Assembly: GCA_027886175.1 (NCBI GenBank)
Contig: JAJNNQ010000040.1
Coordinates: 21,224,001-21,288,000, forward strand
Source of the DNA: Phylloscopus collybita
Lineage: Eukaryota > Chordata > Aves > Passeriformes > Phylloscopidae
DNA length: 64,000 nucleotides
Reading direction: 5' to 3'
Position 1 is the stretch's first letter; each line of letters begins with the position of its first letter. The notes beneath the pieces are model-generated. The model made no database searches and was not told the DNA's origin. It saw only the letters and a program-made list of their open reading frames with translations. Position numbers and translations under genes: made by a program. Shown here in pieces: positions 45,728 to 59,300 of this stretch.

Positions 45728-46070
45728 ATCACAGAATCATAGAATCTCCTGAGTTGGAAGGGACTCACAAGGATCACTGAAGTCCAACCCCTGGCCCTGC
45801 ACAGGGCAGCCCTGAATCATCATCTGCCTGAGAGTACTGTTCAATCACTTCTTGAGTCTGTCAGGCTTGGCTCTGTGACCACTTCCTAAGGGACCTTGTT
45901 CCAGTGACAAACCACCTGCTGGGTGACAAATCATTTCCTTACAACTGGCCTAAACCTCCCCTGACACAGCTTCATTCCATTCCCTTGTGTCCTGTCACTG
46001 TCACCAGAGACAAGGAAGCAGTACCTGCCCCTCCACCTTCCCTCACAAGGAAGATGTCTTAAGATGGAAA
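45728..46070 (-). mobile_element. CR1 LINE 3'-end fragment (minus)
   Basis: The inverted 3' terminus 'cagaatcatagaatctcc' is followed by 'gagttggaagggact', 'gaagtccaacccctggccct' and 'aacctcccctgacacagctt', all typical of avian CR1 3' sequence. A short (aaaac)n run lies just beyond, at about 46,100-46,119. Confidence 0.85.
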
Positions 46071-47549
46071 TTATCTCATCTGGGAACCTTTAGAATGATA
46101 AAACAAAACAAAACAAAACAAGCCACCATATTTTTGTTGCTACCTGAAAGACTTGAAGGCTATTTGATTTTTGCAGATCTTTTGATGACCATGAGAAATT
46201 ATTCCGCTTTCACCTATGTGCAAAAATGCAAGAAATCTATTTAAGGAGAAAAAATCAACACTGCAAGATGATGGGAAAATTTAGTGTGTGAGTGGCTTCT
46301 GGCACCTTCTTCACTCTCTGGCTTTAGAAGAAAGCAGTTCAACATTACGAACTGCATGCACATTTTTGAGGGAGAGGTCTCCCAGACCTACAAGCAGCAT
46401 GCAGAATGAACAGAGGCAGGATAACAGGTACTATCAAACCCACTAGAATAGATTAGAATGAACTAATACTGGAGCTTATAACAATGGGTTTCTAGTATTA
46501 TAATGGTCAGGCTAAAGAATTCAACTCATAAGAAAAGGAGAACTGCATGTGTAGGTTTTATCAAGTGTTCACCAACATTTAACACAGAGTAACAAAAAGA
46601 TTTCCAGGTTGTCCTGGGAAGGATGTTTCAGTGCAGATGTTTTCAAGAACCAGTTCTTGTTTCAATAGAAAACAAAATGGATTAGTTGATGGAGGCTTCA
46701 GCATCAGACCAGGCAATAAAACCTAAGCTAAACTAAACCAAACACTATTGAAGGCAAGGCTCCAATGTATGCCATGTGTTCTGGGCAGAAGCAAAGATGA
46801 GACCTACCACAAAAAGGGTAAACTTTCACACTGAAAGGCAAAAAACCCCCAATGTTGTACAGAATGACCTTAATTAAAATCTTAAGGTGTTCATAATTTA
46901 TTGCAGAAGGTACAACTGAACTGCTGCTTTTTGAATGAGACTGACTCATTCAAAGTTACCCCCATGCTGAGTGCACCCCGTATATTTGACTAGGATTTTT
47001 TTTAAAGGACACACAGTCTTAGCTAAGTATAACAAGAATCAGAAGCAGCAGTATAACCCTTGGTAATTGATTTTCATTGTTTAATAACTGTAACAGAAAA
47101 TTAATTGCCTGATCTTTTACTTTCAATTTCTTTTCTTCAGTTATTGCTTTTATTGTGCTTTTCTTCACAAGATTAAAGAGCTGTTTGATGACTAGTAGTT
47201 TCTACCTGTAAAAAAACCATATATTTTGTAAATACATCATTTCATCATCCTTCCTAATTTTAAAGGTGTAAGTATTTTACTTATTTTTTTATTCTGTTCT
47301 CAGCATTGTCTCATTTCTTCTACACTTCTAAAATTACGAAAACTAGAAGTAGATGTATTACTCTGCTGTCATCTCATTAAAGTTTGGATTTTGCAGAAGT
47401 TGTGCTACATTTTAACAGTATGCTGCTGTTTAGCACACAGAATATTGTTATTACCATAGATCTATTACGTTGCATTTGCTCTACTGAAATGTGCCTAAGC
47501 AAATTTCATTTGACAAACAATTCAGAGCACTCTCAGATCAGTCTCTCCT
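46071..47549. other. Sequence with no supported feature
   Basis: Only the (aaaac)n run at about 46,100 stands out. No exon-like segment is supported. Confidence 0.5.
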
Positions 47550-48080
47550 TATCAGTATTTACCAGTTTGTCAGCTTTGTGTCATCTGCAAATATTTGATT
47601 GCTTTTATGTGCTTCTCATCACTGAGGTACTGAGAGCTTTCAGTCTATTACAGTATTGTAAATGCTAGAAATACATTTATGTTTTATGATGATTCCCCCT
47701 TGAGAATGGCATTTTGTCATCATTGCTTGTATATATTCAAATCTATTAACCTTACGCTTCGTGGATGCTGTGTCTACTAATTTTTAATCAGACTGTTGTG
47801 CAGCACTGAGATGAATGCTACGGTTCTGCCCGTATTGTGTCTGTCTCTATTATGTCTTTATGTGCTGTAAGTGAAATCCCCTCCAAGGATATCACATTTG
47901 TTTGACAAGATCTTTTTTCTGTAAGACTGTGTTGACTGATATTCATTGTTTACTTTCTCTTTAGTTCTCTATGAAATAATCTCAATTCTTTATATTTTTA
48001 CAGGTATACTGGCCAGACCAACAGGCCTACAGGCTGACTCCCTGATGCAGGAAGAGAGCTCAGAAACACTGGCTATTCCA
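47550..48080 (-). mobile_element. Old CR1/L3-like LINE reverse-transcriptase fragment (minus)
   Basis: Inverted reverse-transcriptase landmarks survive at DNA level. They are 'gtgtcatctgcaaatatttg' (the ADDTKL region) near 47,580, then 'gacaagatcttttttctgta', and finally 'caggtatactggccagacca' plus 'acaggcctacagg', which corresponds to the RPVSLT-type motif. The copy is badly decayed and no frame is open. Confidence 0.5.
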
Positions 48081-51000
48081 GGTTCAGCTGCCACAAGAGC
48101 TAGATCTGTGTTTTCTCAGTAGAGCTCCATACAGCAGTTGTCACCCCCTAGACCAAGCCCCCTTTGGATGGCAGCATAGTTTGGCATGCATTTTTCTGGG
48201 GAGTGCTGGGAAGTCCAGGAATTTGACCACACCTCCAGACTTTACTGAAAAAAAAATCTGCAAAATAATCATCTCCTTGACCAACACTTGTTACTCTGTG
48301 CCAATTTGTCTGGGCTTTCCTTAGCTTACATTATTTCACCACCATTTACACTGTTAATTAAAGCCTTCCTTAAGTAGTCATATAATGAAAAGCACATTGA
48401 TGTCCATATGTAATAAAATATTTCCTTGCTTGTTTTCAAGTAAAAATCAGAAATATTAATTACACACCATTATATTTAATAGAATTTTGGTATTCATTCC
48501 CTGTTCAGGTATTCAGTCTCTTTTCCTTTGAAGCAGTAAATGTGCAGTGTATTATAGGCTTATAAAAAAGAGCTTGCCTGTTATATTCATGGTATTGGTC
48601 TAAAAAAGCTTATAATATTTTTGATTTGTGGTATACACAAAAGGCATCTTCTGCTTGAAAGGGTTGTTCTGTTGTTATACTTGTCTCGTTTTTAATTACT
48701 GCTTTATTTTCCAAGTCTGTAATAAAAGTACAACAGATAAAACTTATTGTTTTAATTCTCCCTGGATGAGGCATGAACACTTTCATCCTGAAACATTAAG
48801 GATATCAATTTCAGAGAATTTCTTCCTCAAAGCATACAAGCCTGATTTTCTACTGGCTCACATTGCTAGGAAAGGAAGAAGCAGGTGTGTTATCCCTGCT
48901 TAATGTCTTCCCTTTGCAGCATGTACCCATGTGTGGGTGGGCACATGGTAAACTGCATTCCTTAAAAGTTTTACACCTTTCTCTTTCAGGTGGGAGGGTA
49001 GAAATCTCATTCATGGATACTTTTTGGATTTCATTAATAGCCTAGATCTGAAAGCATGCACAGAGAGCAGTGCCAGACTGGTGTCTCATCTGAGCAAATC
49101 TTCATGAGGCAAGTACTCTGGCAATCTCAAATTGGACCCAGAGCACGTGGTGTAGGAGCAGAGTTCTTTTGTGTATCTTCAGAGCTAGATTGATGTTTCA
49201 GCATAATGTGTTACTCTTGACTTAAAGGATATAATTTTATCTTTTTTTTTTTTTCTAACATTCTTTTAGATACAAATGTCTGTGACAAATGAAGGAGGTG
49301 TCCTTGGCAGGGAGGAGAGCATGGAGCTTGGTGTGTCTCAGGTTGGCTCAATTGGATCAAATAAGTTTGATAACAAAGAATTTAATTTTGATAGTTTTTG
49401 CAGCATTGAGAGCACTGGTACTGCAGAGGAATAATATATTTTGTTTATTTTAGATGTATTACTGCTGGAGAAGTTGACTAAAAGTTTTAAAAGTAATGAA
49501 ATGGTGAGATTTTCCATAGAGATCAGGATCTTGCAGCGTATCCTTCCATGTTCTAAATTCTCAGGAAACTCATTCCACAGCTCCAGCTGGTTTATTTCCA
49601 GCACTTTCAATTTCCTGGGCTTTGTAAGGTGTATTGCCAAAGCATTAAAATCTAATCTGAAATAAAATGCAATAAGCAAGTGTACAGAACAAAAAATGGG
49701 AAAAGGAACTTAACACAAATGGCCTCCTTGAGCTTTGATTAAACTGAGGTATTTCAGTCAGTCTTCATGAAAGCCTGTTCTTCAGATTTAGAACTATGCA
49801 GAAGAGAACAGTAATAATTTAAAAGTGCTTGATGTTTTATGCAGAAGTTTTTGTGTCTGAAAAGGAAAGGAAAAGTGTATTATCTAAAAATAACTTGGTT
49901 GTTTACACTGCATTGCTTATATTACTCTGGTAATGCATTTCTGTACTCTACACTTAGATATTTTCTATATAATTTCAAAATTAACAGAGACACAGAGGTG
50001 AAATAGCTTAAGATAAATATTTTTCAAAGTTTGTGATGGTAATGAAAATTCCAGTACAAGAATTCTGAAGTGTGAAGCAAATCCCGTTTTTCTTATCCAT
50101 AAGATGTTGAATACCTGGAAGTGAGGTAAAGTGTTCCCAATGCTTATTTTGAGGAAGTTTGTGAGTGGGCACTGCATATTGTATTCTACTTTTCAAAAAC
50201 CTTCTGAGGCATTGAGGGGCTGTAGTTCTTGCTAGGAGTACCAGTAAAATGTTTTAGTCCCTTGGATGATGTTTTGCGGGAGGATTGCATATATTTCTCA
50301 GTTTTACTCATAGAACATAATAAATGGATGTTGGTGCTGCAGAGCACAGAATAATTGTGAGATTTCAAGTTTGTGCAAATGCCTGTACTGTGGCTTAACC
50401 TAGACTGATGGTGACTTGTTTCTCCTGAAGTCAATTTCACAGCACTATGGAATCAGCAGTAATATGCAGCTGGTGTTTTATCCTGTTTAAATATATCTTT
50501 GATCCAAACTGCCCCCAGTTAATCCATCTGCAAGGGTGTTTTGCCTATGTAGGTCTACTGTTCAATTGTAACATTGCAGGTGTGAAAATGCTGCATTGTT
50601 TCCATGTTCCATGTGGTAGTAGAATACCTATTACCAAAGCCTGGCAAGTCTCACAAGACTGTGCCTGCATTTATGAGCCTGAAAAAAGCTACTCCTTTAT
50701 GCCAGAGCAGAAGCAAGTGAAAGGAAAGTGCAAGTGCTAAAAATTGTCATCACTTTAAAGTTGTGGAAATAAGGAAAGGAAATGAAAGAGTTTGGCGCTC
50801 ACATGCTATTTTAATTTAATGGGACTTAAACTTCTCATACTCAGAAATCTGAAATTTGAGACCAGATTTTGAAAAGATTTTACATATTGAATGAAGACAT
50901 GAATACAGTCTAATGTCATCTCATGTCCCCAGAGCATCCTGGCTGCTCAGCACAGTGACATCCCTTTGTTACAGCTGGAGTCAAGTAATACCAAAAGCAG

Positions 51001-53814
51001 GTAAAGTCTTTGAAACTCTCTTATGTTTTTCTTAAGTGTTGTTTTCTGTCAACTTAAATTGACTCCTTATTTTCTGACCAATCAGGAGTAATTAATATTT
51101 ATATTAATTCTTTGTCAGGAGGTAAAATAGCTAATAGTATACTGATGTCCTATATTAATCATAAACAATCTTATTCCACTTCTAAAAAATGTATATTGGA
51201 ATTGTGTGAAAGTCTTCCTTCACAACGCTTGCAGAGATTAATTTGAATCTTTCTTTATCAATGATAAAGATATATTTCTAATTTTTATGGTTTATTAAAA
51301 ATACTCTTTTAAAAGCTTTTAGGATATTTATTTTTGAAATCATCACACAAATATTTTCAGAGGACGACATTGATAACAGAATTGTTTTTCTATTAAAATA
51401 ATTCCTATAGAATCTAAAGTAAAAGACTCCATGATTTTTATAATCTAGCTGGGGTAGCTATATTTGAAAACAGGACTTGAAATAAAACTAGAAATAGTTG
51501 TGGGTTGTATATGTACAAACTCTGTTTAACAGTATAGGTTATATTGAGATCTTAACAGAAAAAGTAACTACAACCCTGCCACTTTGTGAAAGAACTTGGT
51601 GTAATAAAGAGATTAATTTACCAACTTCTTGTGTTCCCAGAGGAGAGGAGTACAGTGAATTAATAATATAATAGTATAATGTAATATAAAATTATACAAT
51701 ATAGCATCATATAATTGTATCATGAATTAAAAATTTTATCAATTAGTAGTCCAGAGGAAGAGTTGCAAACCTGCAGTAATCTCAGTATAAAGACTCTTAG
51801 TTAAATCAGTTCCCACAAACTACTTTCCAGACTCAACACTTTTCCAAAAATATTATAATCTTCTTGACTAGCAAATATCTTGAGTTCTTTTCTGTATTAG
51901 TAAACAATTTCTTCACTCTCTTCCCAATAGATGCAGTAAAGAGACAATGATCGTGGTAAAAAAATGTCTTACTAACATTCTTGCCTCTTCCCAAAGACTG
52001 TCAAATGTCTCCTTGCAACATGATCCCACTGTGTTAGTAGCTGCCTAATTAAAATTCCATGCAGCTCTTGGAAAGCAGAGCATCTTTATCACAAGATGGT
52101 ATGCACTGTATTTTAATGTGCTACCTCACTCCTATTAACTAAGTGTTGCATTTGTTTGATACCTACAGTGCTATATATAATTGCTAACAGTCTCATGAGG
52201 CCTAACATACTCAGTTATTCCTGATGCACAGTTTTTTTGTTGTAAAATGCTTTATTGCTGTGCTCTGGTATATTACTTCTCATTTGGAGAAAGCAGTGAG
52301 AGGGCTGTTTTGTCAGATGAGGGTTTGCATGAAGCATCCTGGGCAATTGCTCAGACATGAGGGAAAATGTTATGATGCTTCTATCACAGGAGTTTCTTGC
52401 TGCCAAATAAATGAGACAAGCGTGGCAAACTGATCTGTGCTCCCCTGTGTTAGCATTAGTGAAGAACATCTGAAAAACTTATGCTGGGATTTACCCATAA
52501 GGGTGAGCAGGGATCTGTGAGGAATTGTGCCTCTACTTAACACATAATGCCTTCCAATGTCAGAAATATTGATCATTGTCTCTGCCCTTGTGCTCAGCTC
52601 TCCTGTCATGAATAAAACATCTGGGAGTGGAACTTCAGTCATTTATTGGTTTGAGTCTCATTTCCACAGAATAAGATCACTGGTGTCTCTCGTGTGTCAA
52701 TCAAGATGTCTGAGACAGGGATCTTCAATCAATTTTTTCCCATCTCTGAAATTTAAGCATTCCACAGAGCTTTTTCTTACAAAATATACATTTAAACACA
52801 ACATGCTTCATTGCTTCTCTACATAACATATAGCATAGGGTTAAACTCTCTTTAGGACAGCTATTTAATTTCATAGATAAATCTTATTTTTTTCACTTTT
52901 CCTTTTCCTCATACATTGCACCATTAATTGTGACTGTAAAATAGTGAATTAATTAAGATGGAAAGATGTGGTTATAGTCCAGACCTCTAACAGCATGATT
53001 TCACTCACTTTATGTTTCTGTAATCTTTTTTAAAGCTAAAACCACTGCTGGATATGAAGTAAACATCACTCACTGTAACTAAGTCCAAAAGAATTTCAGA
53101 GAGGTAAAAACAGAGGTCCTGAATCTGATAGCTTGAAGTCTGAGTAAATGCTTTATAGATACCGCCTACTAAATGAGGAAAAAAATCAGGAAAATGTTAA
53201 TTGGGAAAAAAAAAATAAATAACATTTGTTTAGGAAAGATCTAAACCAACAGCAGCTAATCCCTTCCCTTAGATATCTAGCAGATATTATTCTCAGACAT
53301 TAAAAACTTGTATGAAAAGAGAATGACATTTTCTACACAAGCTAGTCTCAGTCTTTGCTGTGGTAGGGTATCTACCTGTGATTTAAAGGATGAGCTTTAC
53401 AGCAAATTTTGACATGTTGAATTTGAGAATTTTTGAATCTCATTCTTATATTCAGGAGGAACTAAACTTAATATAACCTGCAGTTAGTGTGCATGACTAG
53501 ATCTATATAGGTGAAACACAAAGTATTTCTGGGCATTCCCTTTTAGATAGTCATCCCTATGGTAAATTGTTTGTGTGACAGGCAGAGTTCACAGTGTTAG
53601 TGGTGTGCAAGTCTGACTTCACCACTATACAGGCTAACTCTGCTTAGTAGGTAGTTTGAACATAATGGTGATTAATGGAACCAATAATGGTAATTAATGG
53701 CCTTCAGAACAGGTCCATACCAGGAACATAGCAGTACAAATCATATCAATTTGGACAAGGCTGTGTTTCCAATAAGTATTTTCATCTTCTGATCAGAGAA
53801 TATGGCACTTGTAT
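48081..53814. other. Gene-poor AT-rich stretch
   Basis: No gene is supported. A minus-strand frame of 113 codons at 49,338-49,679, preceded by an acceptor-like 'gcattttatttcag', is the longest open stretch but lacks domains. AT-only palindromic sequence lies at 51,655-51,730. Confidence 0.5.
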
Positions 53815-53915
53815 AGGTTCACAGGATGATGTGAAGGATTGGAAGGGACCACCAGAGGCCATCGAGTCCATCTTCCTGCTCAACACAGGTCCAATTAGAG
53901 CAGCCTGTATAGTAC
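53815..53915 (-). mobile_element. CR1 LINE 3'-end scrap (minus)
   Basis: The words 'aggattggaagggaccacca' and 'gaggccatcgagtccatctt' match the inverted CR1 3' terminus. Only about 100 bases are recognisable. Confidence 0.5.
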
Positions 53916-55640
53916 CTTATGTGAAGGGTAGTCACAGCTTCTCCTATAAATCTCCCTTTCAATTCATGCAGATGATGAGTGGAAAACCCCCAAACATCCA
54001 TTTCTTTTCCATGCAGACTTTTTTCTCAAGAGAAGTTCAGCAGTGTGTTCTGAACCACTCCAGTCTGAGCTGCAGGTGCTGAACTTGATCTCTCAGTTCT
54101 ATAAAAGGCTCTAAATGCTGTAACATTACTTTATCTTTCAGTGCCTTCCTTCCTCCATTTTCGTCAGGGCTTTTTCTTAGCCCTGTGAAACATTTAGTGA
54201 AAGACTTGCATTCTTCCATGCTAGTAGAAGAATAGAGACTATGCTAGAGACTAGCTTATCAGGGTTGTCCTCATCTTGGCCTCGTGGATTCTAGTTTGGC
54301 ATAATGAGACTGCAAAGAATTCACAGAGGCACAGTGAGAAGCTCACTTTAATGAGGCATCAGATCACTGCATGGAACAAAGCACAGGATTATTTTTAAAC
54401 ACTGTGTCCCTGTTCACATCAATTTAAATGACAGGCAGATATGTTTTTAATGAAATATTTTTACACTAATTAGTTTCACGTCAAAAAGCTAAACAATATG
54501 AAATAAATGCAAAATACTAAACATTTCTTTTAAGAATGAAATTACTACAATATAGATTTAAGCAATACAAATGTTCTTGTGTAATATATGTTGTGATATA
54601 ACTTCATTTTTAGGTACAGGGTGTAAGTTTTGGTCATTGATATGGATGAGAGATGTTCATCTTATATTTGCAAATTTCTTTTAAGACCAGAGAAGGAAAA
54701 CTGGAGATATAAGGAGAGTTGGGAAATAAGATGGGCGATCTTAGACTTTCCTTAGAAAAAGAATGAAGAAAAAGTGGACAGGAAGAGTAATCTCACTGAC
54801 AAATAAAGAGAAAATATGTATTAAAATGTTGCTTTCTTAATCAAATGGGTAAGTACCAAAATATTCAAGAACTTCCCTGCTGGCATAAATGAGAAGACCT
54901 TCATAATTCTTTTCTAATGCCACAGCACTCAGGAGCAAAAAAAAGATATATTTTCAGCTTCACTTCCCCTCAGTGTTGATGTTGTTCTTGTTCTGAAGTA
55001 GGGGAACGAAATTTAAAAAATAACTGCTAGCAAGAATTTTAGAGCAGGGGAGTGGGAACATAAGGAGTAAGAGAAATATGAACAGAAAAAGCATGAGACT
55101 GTAAACCAGAAAATATGGTGGGAAAGGAGAAGAGGGGGGATTTGGACAAAGGGGGAAGAAAACAGTAGATGTGATCACTGAATGCCCCAAGAAGGAATAA
55201 AAAAGTAAAGAGCACTGAATCATCAATCCATCACAAGGGACTCTAACCCCATTTAATGGACAAATTTCCATGAATATTCCTGTAGTTAATTAAGGTTGCA
55301 CTTTGAAGAAGAGAGAGCTTACATAAATATATTAATGATTTTAGACTGTGCTGCATTGACCCAGCTGGATGCTGTTATCACTGTCCCCCTCAGCTGCATG
55401 GGAGAGAGGAAACACAACAACTCACTGGTCAAGATAAGAGCAGGGAGATATCACTCCCCAGTTACCATCACAGGCACAACAGACTTGACTTGAGGAAAAC
55501 TTGATTTAATTTAATGCAAATTGAATTAATGTGGGATAATGAGAAATAAAACCAGATCTAAAAAACACCTTTTACCCATATCTCCCTTCTTCCTAGATTT
55601 TTCTTCACTCCCTATTTTCTCTCCCTCCTCTTCCCCCATA
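53916..55640. other. Sequence with no supported feature
   Basis: Nothing beyond short chance open frames is seen. Confidence 0.5.
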
Positions 55641-55689
55641 GTACAGGACAATGGGGAATGGGGGATGCAAACAATTTGTTACATATTTT

Positions 55690-56350
55690 TTGTGCAGTTC
55701 CTTCCTCTTCTGGGGTAGGACTCCTCACACTGCCCCTGTTCCATTGTGGGTCCCTTCCATGGAATGCAGTCCTTCAGGCACAGCCTTCTCCAGGATGGGT
55801 CCCCCATGGGGTCTCAAGTCCTGCCAGCAAACCTGCTCCAGTGTGGGCTCCTCTCTCCATAGGAATGCAGATCCTGCCAGGACTTGCTCAGTGCACGCTT
55901 CCCATGGGGCCACTGCCTTCTCAGGTACCCGCCTGCTCCAGTGTGGGGTTCTCCATGGGCTGCAGGTGGATCTCTGCTCCATGGTGGACTTCCATGGGCT
56001 GCAGGGGGACATCCTGCCTCACCACACTCTGCGCCATGGGCTGCAGGGGAATCCATTCTGGTTCTGGGATGTCTCCTCCTCTCCTCCTTCACTGACCTTG
56101 GTGTCAGTGTCTGCAGGGATCTTTCTCCTTTCCTGCTGATGTTACCCTGTTGTGCAGGGTGTTTTTTCCCCCTCTTAACTATGTTACCCCAGAGATGATT
56201 ACACCATTGCTGATGGGCTTGGCCTTGACCAGTGGGGCATTGGCTCCATTGAACATAAGGGAAACTTCTCCTAGCTTTGCACAGCAGCCAAACCTGAAGC
56301 TAAAACCTTTCCACACAGGTTCAATTTATTACCATTGTAACCCTGACTGT
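55690..56350. mobile_element. High-copy songbird-type dispersed repeat (LTR-like)
   Basis: This is built from short internal repeats such as 'cctgctccagtgtgggctcc', 'ccatgggctgcaggtggatc' and 'ccatgggctgcagggg', ending 'taaccctgactgtgg' near 56,350. The pattern resembles a very common repeat of songbird genomes that I believe is LTR-derived, though I cannot name the family from memory with certainty. Open frames of up to 162 codons across it come from the repeat structure and are not genes. Confidence 0.55.
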
Positions 56351-59300
56351 GGTGAGTAGAAGTTTCACCACTGTTTCTCTGTAATCTGTTAATGTTAAAG
56401 TGAAAAATGAAGGATAAAAACGATCTGTAATGCAAGCAATGATGTCATGTGAGTGGTGGATTACCCTGGAAGATTTAAGGTTGAGGATATATTTTTGAAA
56501 AAATTGACCTAAAAGCTGTGTTTTGTGCAGCTTCTGATAATAGTTAGTGATTTTGAGCTGAGAATAGCTGAGAAGATGGATTTTATTCTAGTGGAAATAA
56601 GTATTGGGATGAAGCAAAAGGAGAAGGCAGATAAAAGCAGTGAGGTACTGGAAAAATCCCTAAGAGGTGAGCCTGGCAGTGCTATGTATAGCCAGTGCCG
56701 TGGTACATGTATTGTAAAAAAAAAGTTTGTGTGTGACACCTTCACATCCAAAACAAGACTTGTACCCAGAAACTCCCATGGTTTGGGAGCTTCACAGCTA
56801 AGGCGCCTTTCCTCACGTGAAAAAGTGAGTCACCATCATGTGTTTCACAAGCATTGTTATCCCATTGGCTAAGGAGGATGTTCCTCTCTCAAGTTTTGTA
56901 CAGTTGGTAAGCTATACAAAATAGCTGGAAAAAATCTGTGGACATTTTCTCAGAGGTGAAAAGTACTAAGTATTGTTTAAAAATCTGCTAAATTTATCAA
57001 CAGTTAAGCCATGCTAATTTACAAACTATACATAATAATAATTCACTTTGAAAGCCCTGAGTTATTTTCTTTTAAGATTTTTTCAAATTCATGATCAGTA
57101 CACATTCATTAATTCCCTTCTTATTCAGAACATTTTTTGTTCCTTTCTATTCAGAACAGGTAATGAAATTTTAGTGAGAACAACAAATTTCTAAAAACAT
57201 AATACATTCTGTAATTTTATGTGACAAACTTTACCCACTTGTGATACCATTTCATAAAGGCATTTTTCCCTGTTTTTATTAATTGAAAATTAGGATGTAT
57301 TAATGTTATTTATAGGTTGGGCAGTTATGCAGACACAAGCGTGAAGATTAGAGATCCAAATTGTGTGTGCACACAGATATATGTCTTGCATTAAGGGGAG
57401 GGAAACTGTTTTATAGATTTTCAGAGCCATCTCCAATTTAACAAATACTTGAGCTTAGGTGTCTGTCTCTCAACTCCCATAGAGAGGATTACCTCTTGGC
57501 AGACTTTTGAAAGCTTTTCAACAAGCTTCAAGGGCTACTATGAGTTGCATATGAAAAATTAAGCAACTGGAGATCCATTTAAATGAAACATTGTTAAAAA
57601 CAAATTCTCATGATATCAGTTTTATATATAAAGCCATGAAATGGTTTTCCCCTTCTCTGGATCTGACAAGAGTTCCTACTATGTCTAGACTCAACAAATG
57701 CAGCCTTTTTTTCCCCCCATAAATTATTAAAGTTACTTGAAGCATCTCAGCTCTGTTCATTTCTGCTATTCTTTTTCTTCTCATAGCTCCATGAGAATAT
57801 AGAGCAAAAGGATTTCTTTAGATGCTCATACCTAAAAAACAAGGGTCAAGTAATAAAGAAAAAGATACTTGGCCTTTTGACTCTGGAGGTCAAACATGCT
57901 GAGTGTAAACACAGACACGGAAATTTACCAGGAGGATTGCCTACTGGACCCCAAAATTTCTATAAGGGACACATGCAGTTGAATTCTTGAGTAAAGAATT
58001 CTCTTGACACTCTCCCTACTGTGGCACACAAATGCTCTCACCTACAGTGTGTTGTGAAAGACTGACAGTAAACGGCAGTCTCAGAGACTTAACAACAAAT
58101 CTTAGTTAAATCTCCTGTTAAAAAGACCCCAGACCAAACCCCACAAAGATTCTAAGATCTTTTGACCATGCTTTCCTGAATTTTTATTTCTGAGTATGCA
58201 AGTTTATGTGTCTGTAAGAAATTGTCTAGTTACAACAATGAAGAATGTATTCTCTCCTTTTGTAGAATTTGCCCTTTGTAAATGCACTTTAAAAAGAAAA
58301 ATAGCAATTAAAATTTAAAGAGTTTCTTGTTTTCTGAATTCTGAAATGATACATTAAAATGTTTAATAGCTGCAGTTAATTATTGAAAAAGCATGTAATT
58401 ATTTTGCTCTTTAATAAAACATACACTCAAATATGGTGGAATTGAATAAATAAAACAAAGCACCCAGAGATTGCTACCATAATTACAAAGTAAGCAGACA
58501 TTTGATTATATTGCTTTAGAAGTGAAGGGAATTGCAATTCCTGATATTTCTCAATAATTACAAGTCCTGAAGATATTTTGTTCTCCCTAAAAAGGAGGAC
58601 TAAACAAATCCTTTGAGTCAACACATTTGCATAATGACTTTCAAAGTTTGGTGTTAGGAAACTCTCAGGAAAAACTGTTGGTTAAATGAGAATGAGTGAT
58701 CAAACAAACTTCATTTTTAAAGACCACCCATTCTAGAATGTAATCTGAAAGCTCATTGGATAATTTAAAAAATAATTTGAAATTATTTATTGAAATTAAT
58801 TTTTTAGTTTTTTGTTCTAAATCCAGAAAATCCTACTGCTTGGATTTGTATTTGTTCAGCCCCTGTTGGGTTGAATGAAGACCTCTGACTCAGTATGCTT
58901 TGGTTCCACTCTGTGTAGTTGCTACAGCAGATAACTTACGACATAGAAATTTTGCAAACTGCTAGACTAGGTAGCAGTTTTAATTTTCAAGGAAGAAATA
59001 GTAAAATACCATGGGTGAAAATGAGATGAATTTTCAGCCTTAAGAATTTTTTTTATATGGAATCCGTTTACAATTAGTCAATTTCTAAACAAAATTAAAG
59101 TAGTACCTTAAAATATAGTTTATACAAAAAAATTAATAATAATCATAATATGTACTATGAAAGTTGTGGATTCAGTTTTCACCTGTTATTTGGATAACTA
59201 TTTAATTAGTTTAATTAAATTTGCTTAATTTAATCTTAAATTAAAATTACTTCTAATTTATCTTAAGAACAATTAATCAAATTAAACATCTAGTAAGCAA

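Noticed and set aside
49338..49679. 113-codon minus frame behind an acceptor-like tract
   Set aside because: There is no donor or domain, and the composition is AT-driven (Leu/Ser/Asn/Lys). I could not separate it from chance.
55651..56198. Overlapping frames of 95-162 codons
   Set aside because: They lie within a dispersed repeat with internal short repeats, and both strands are open.
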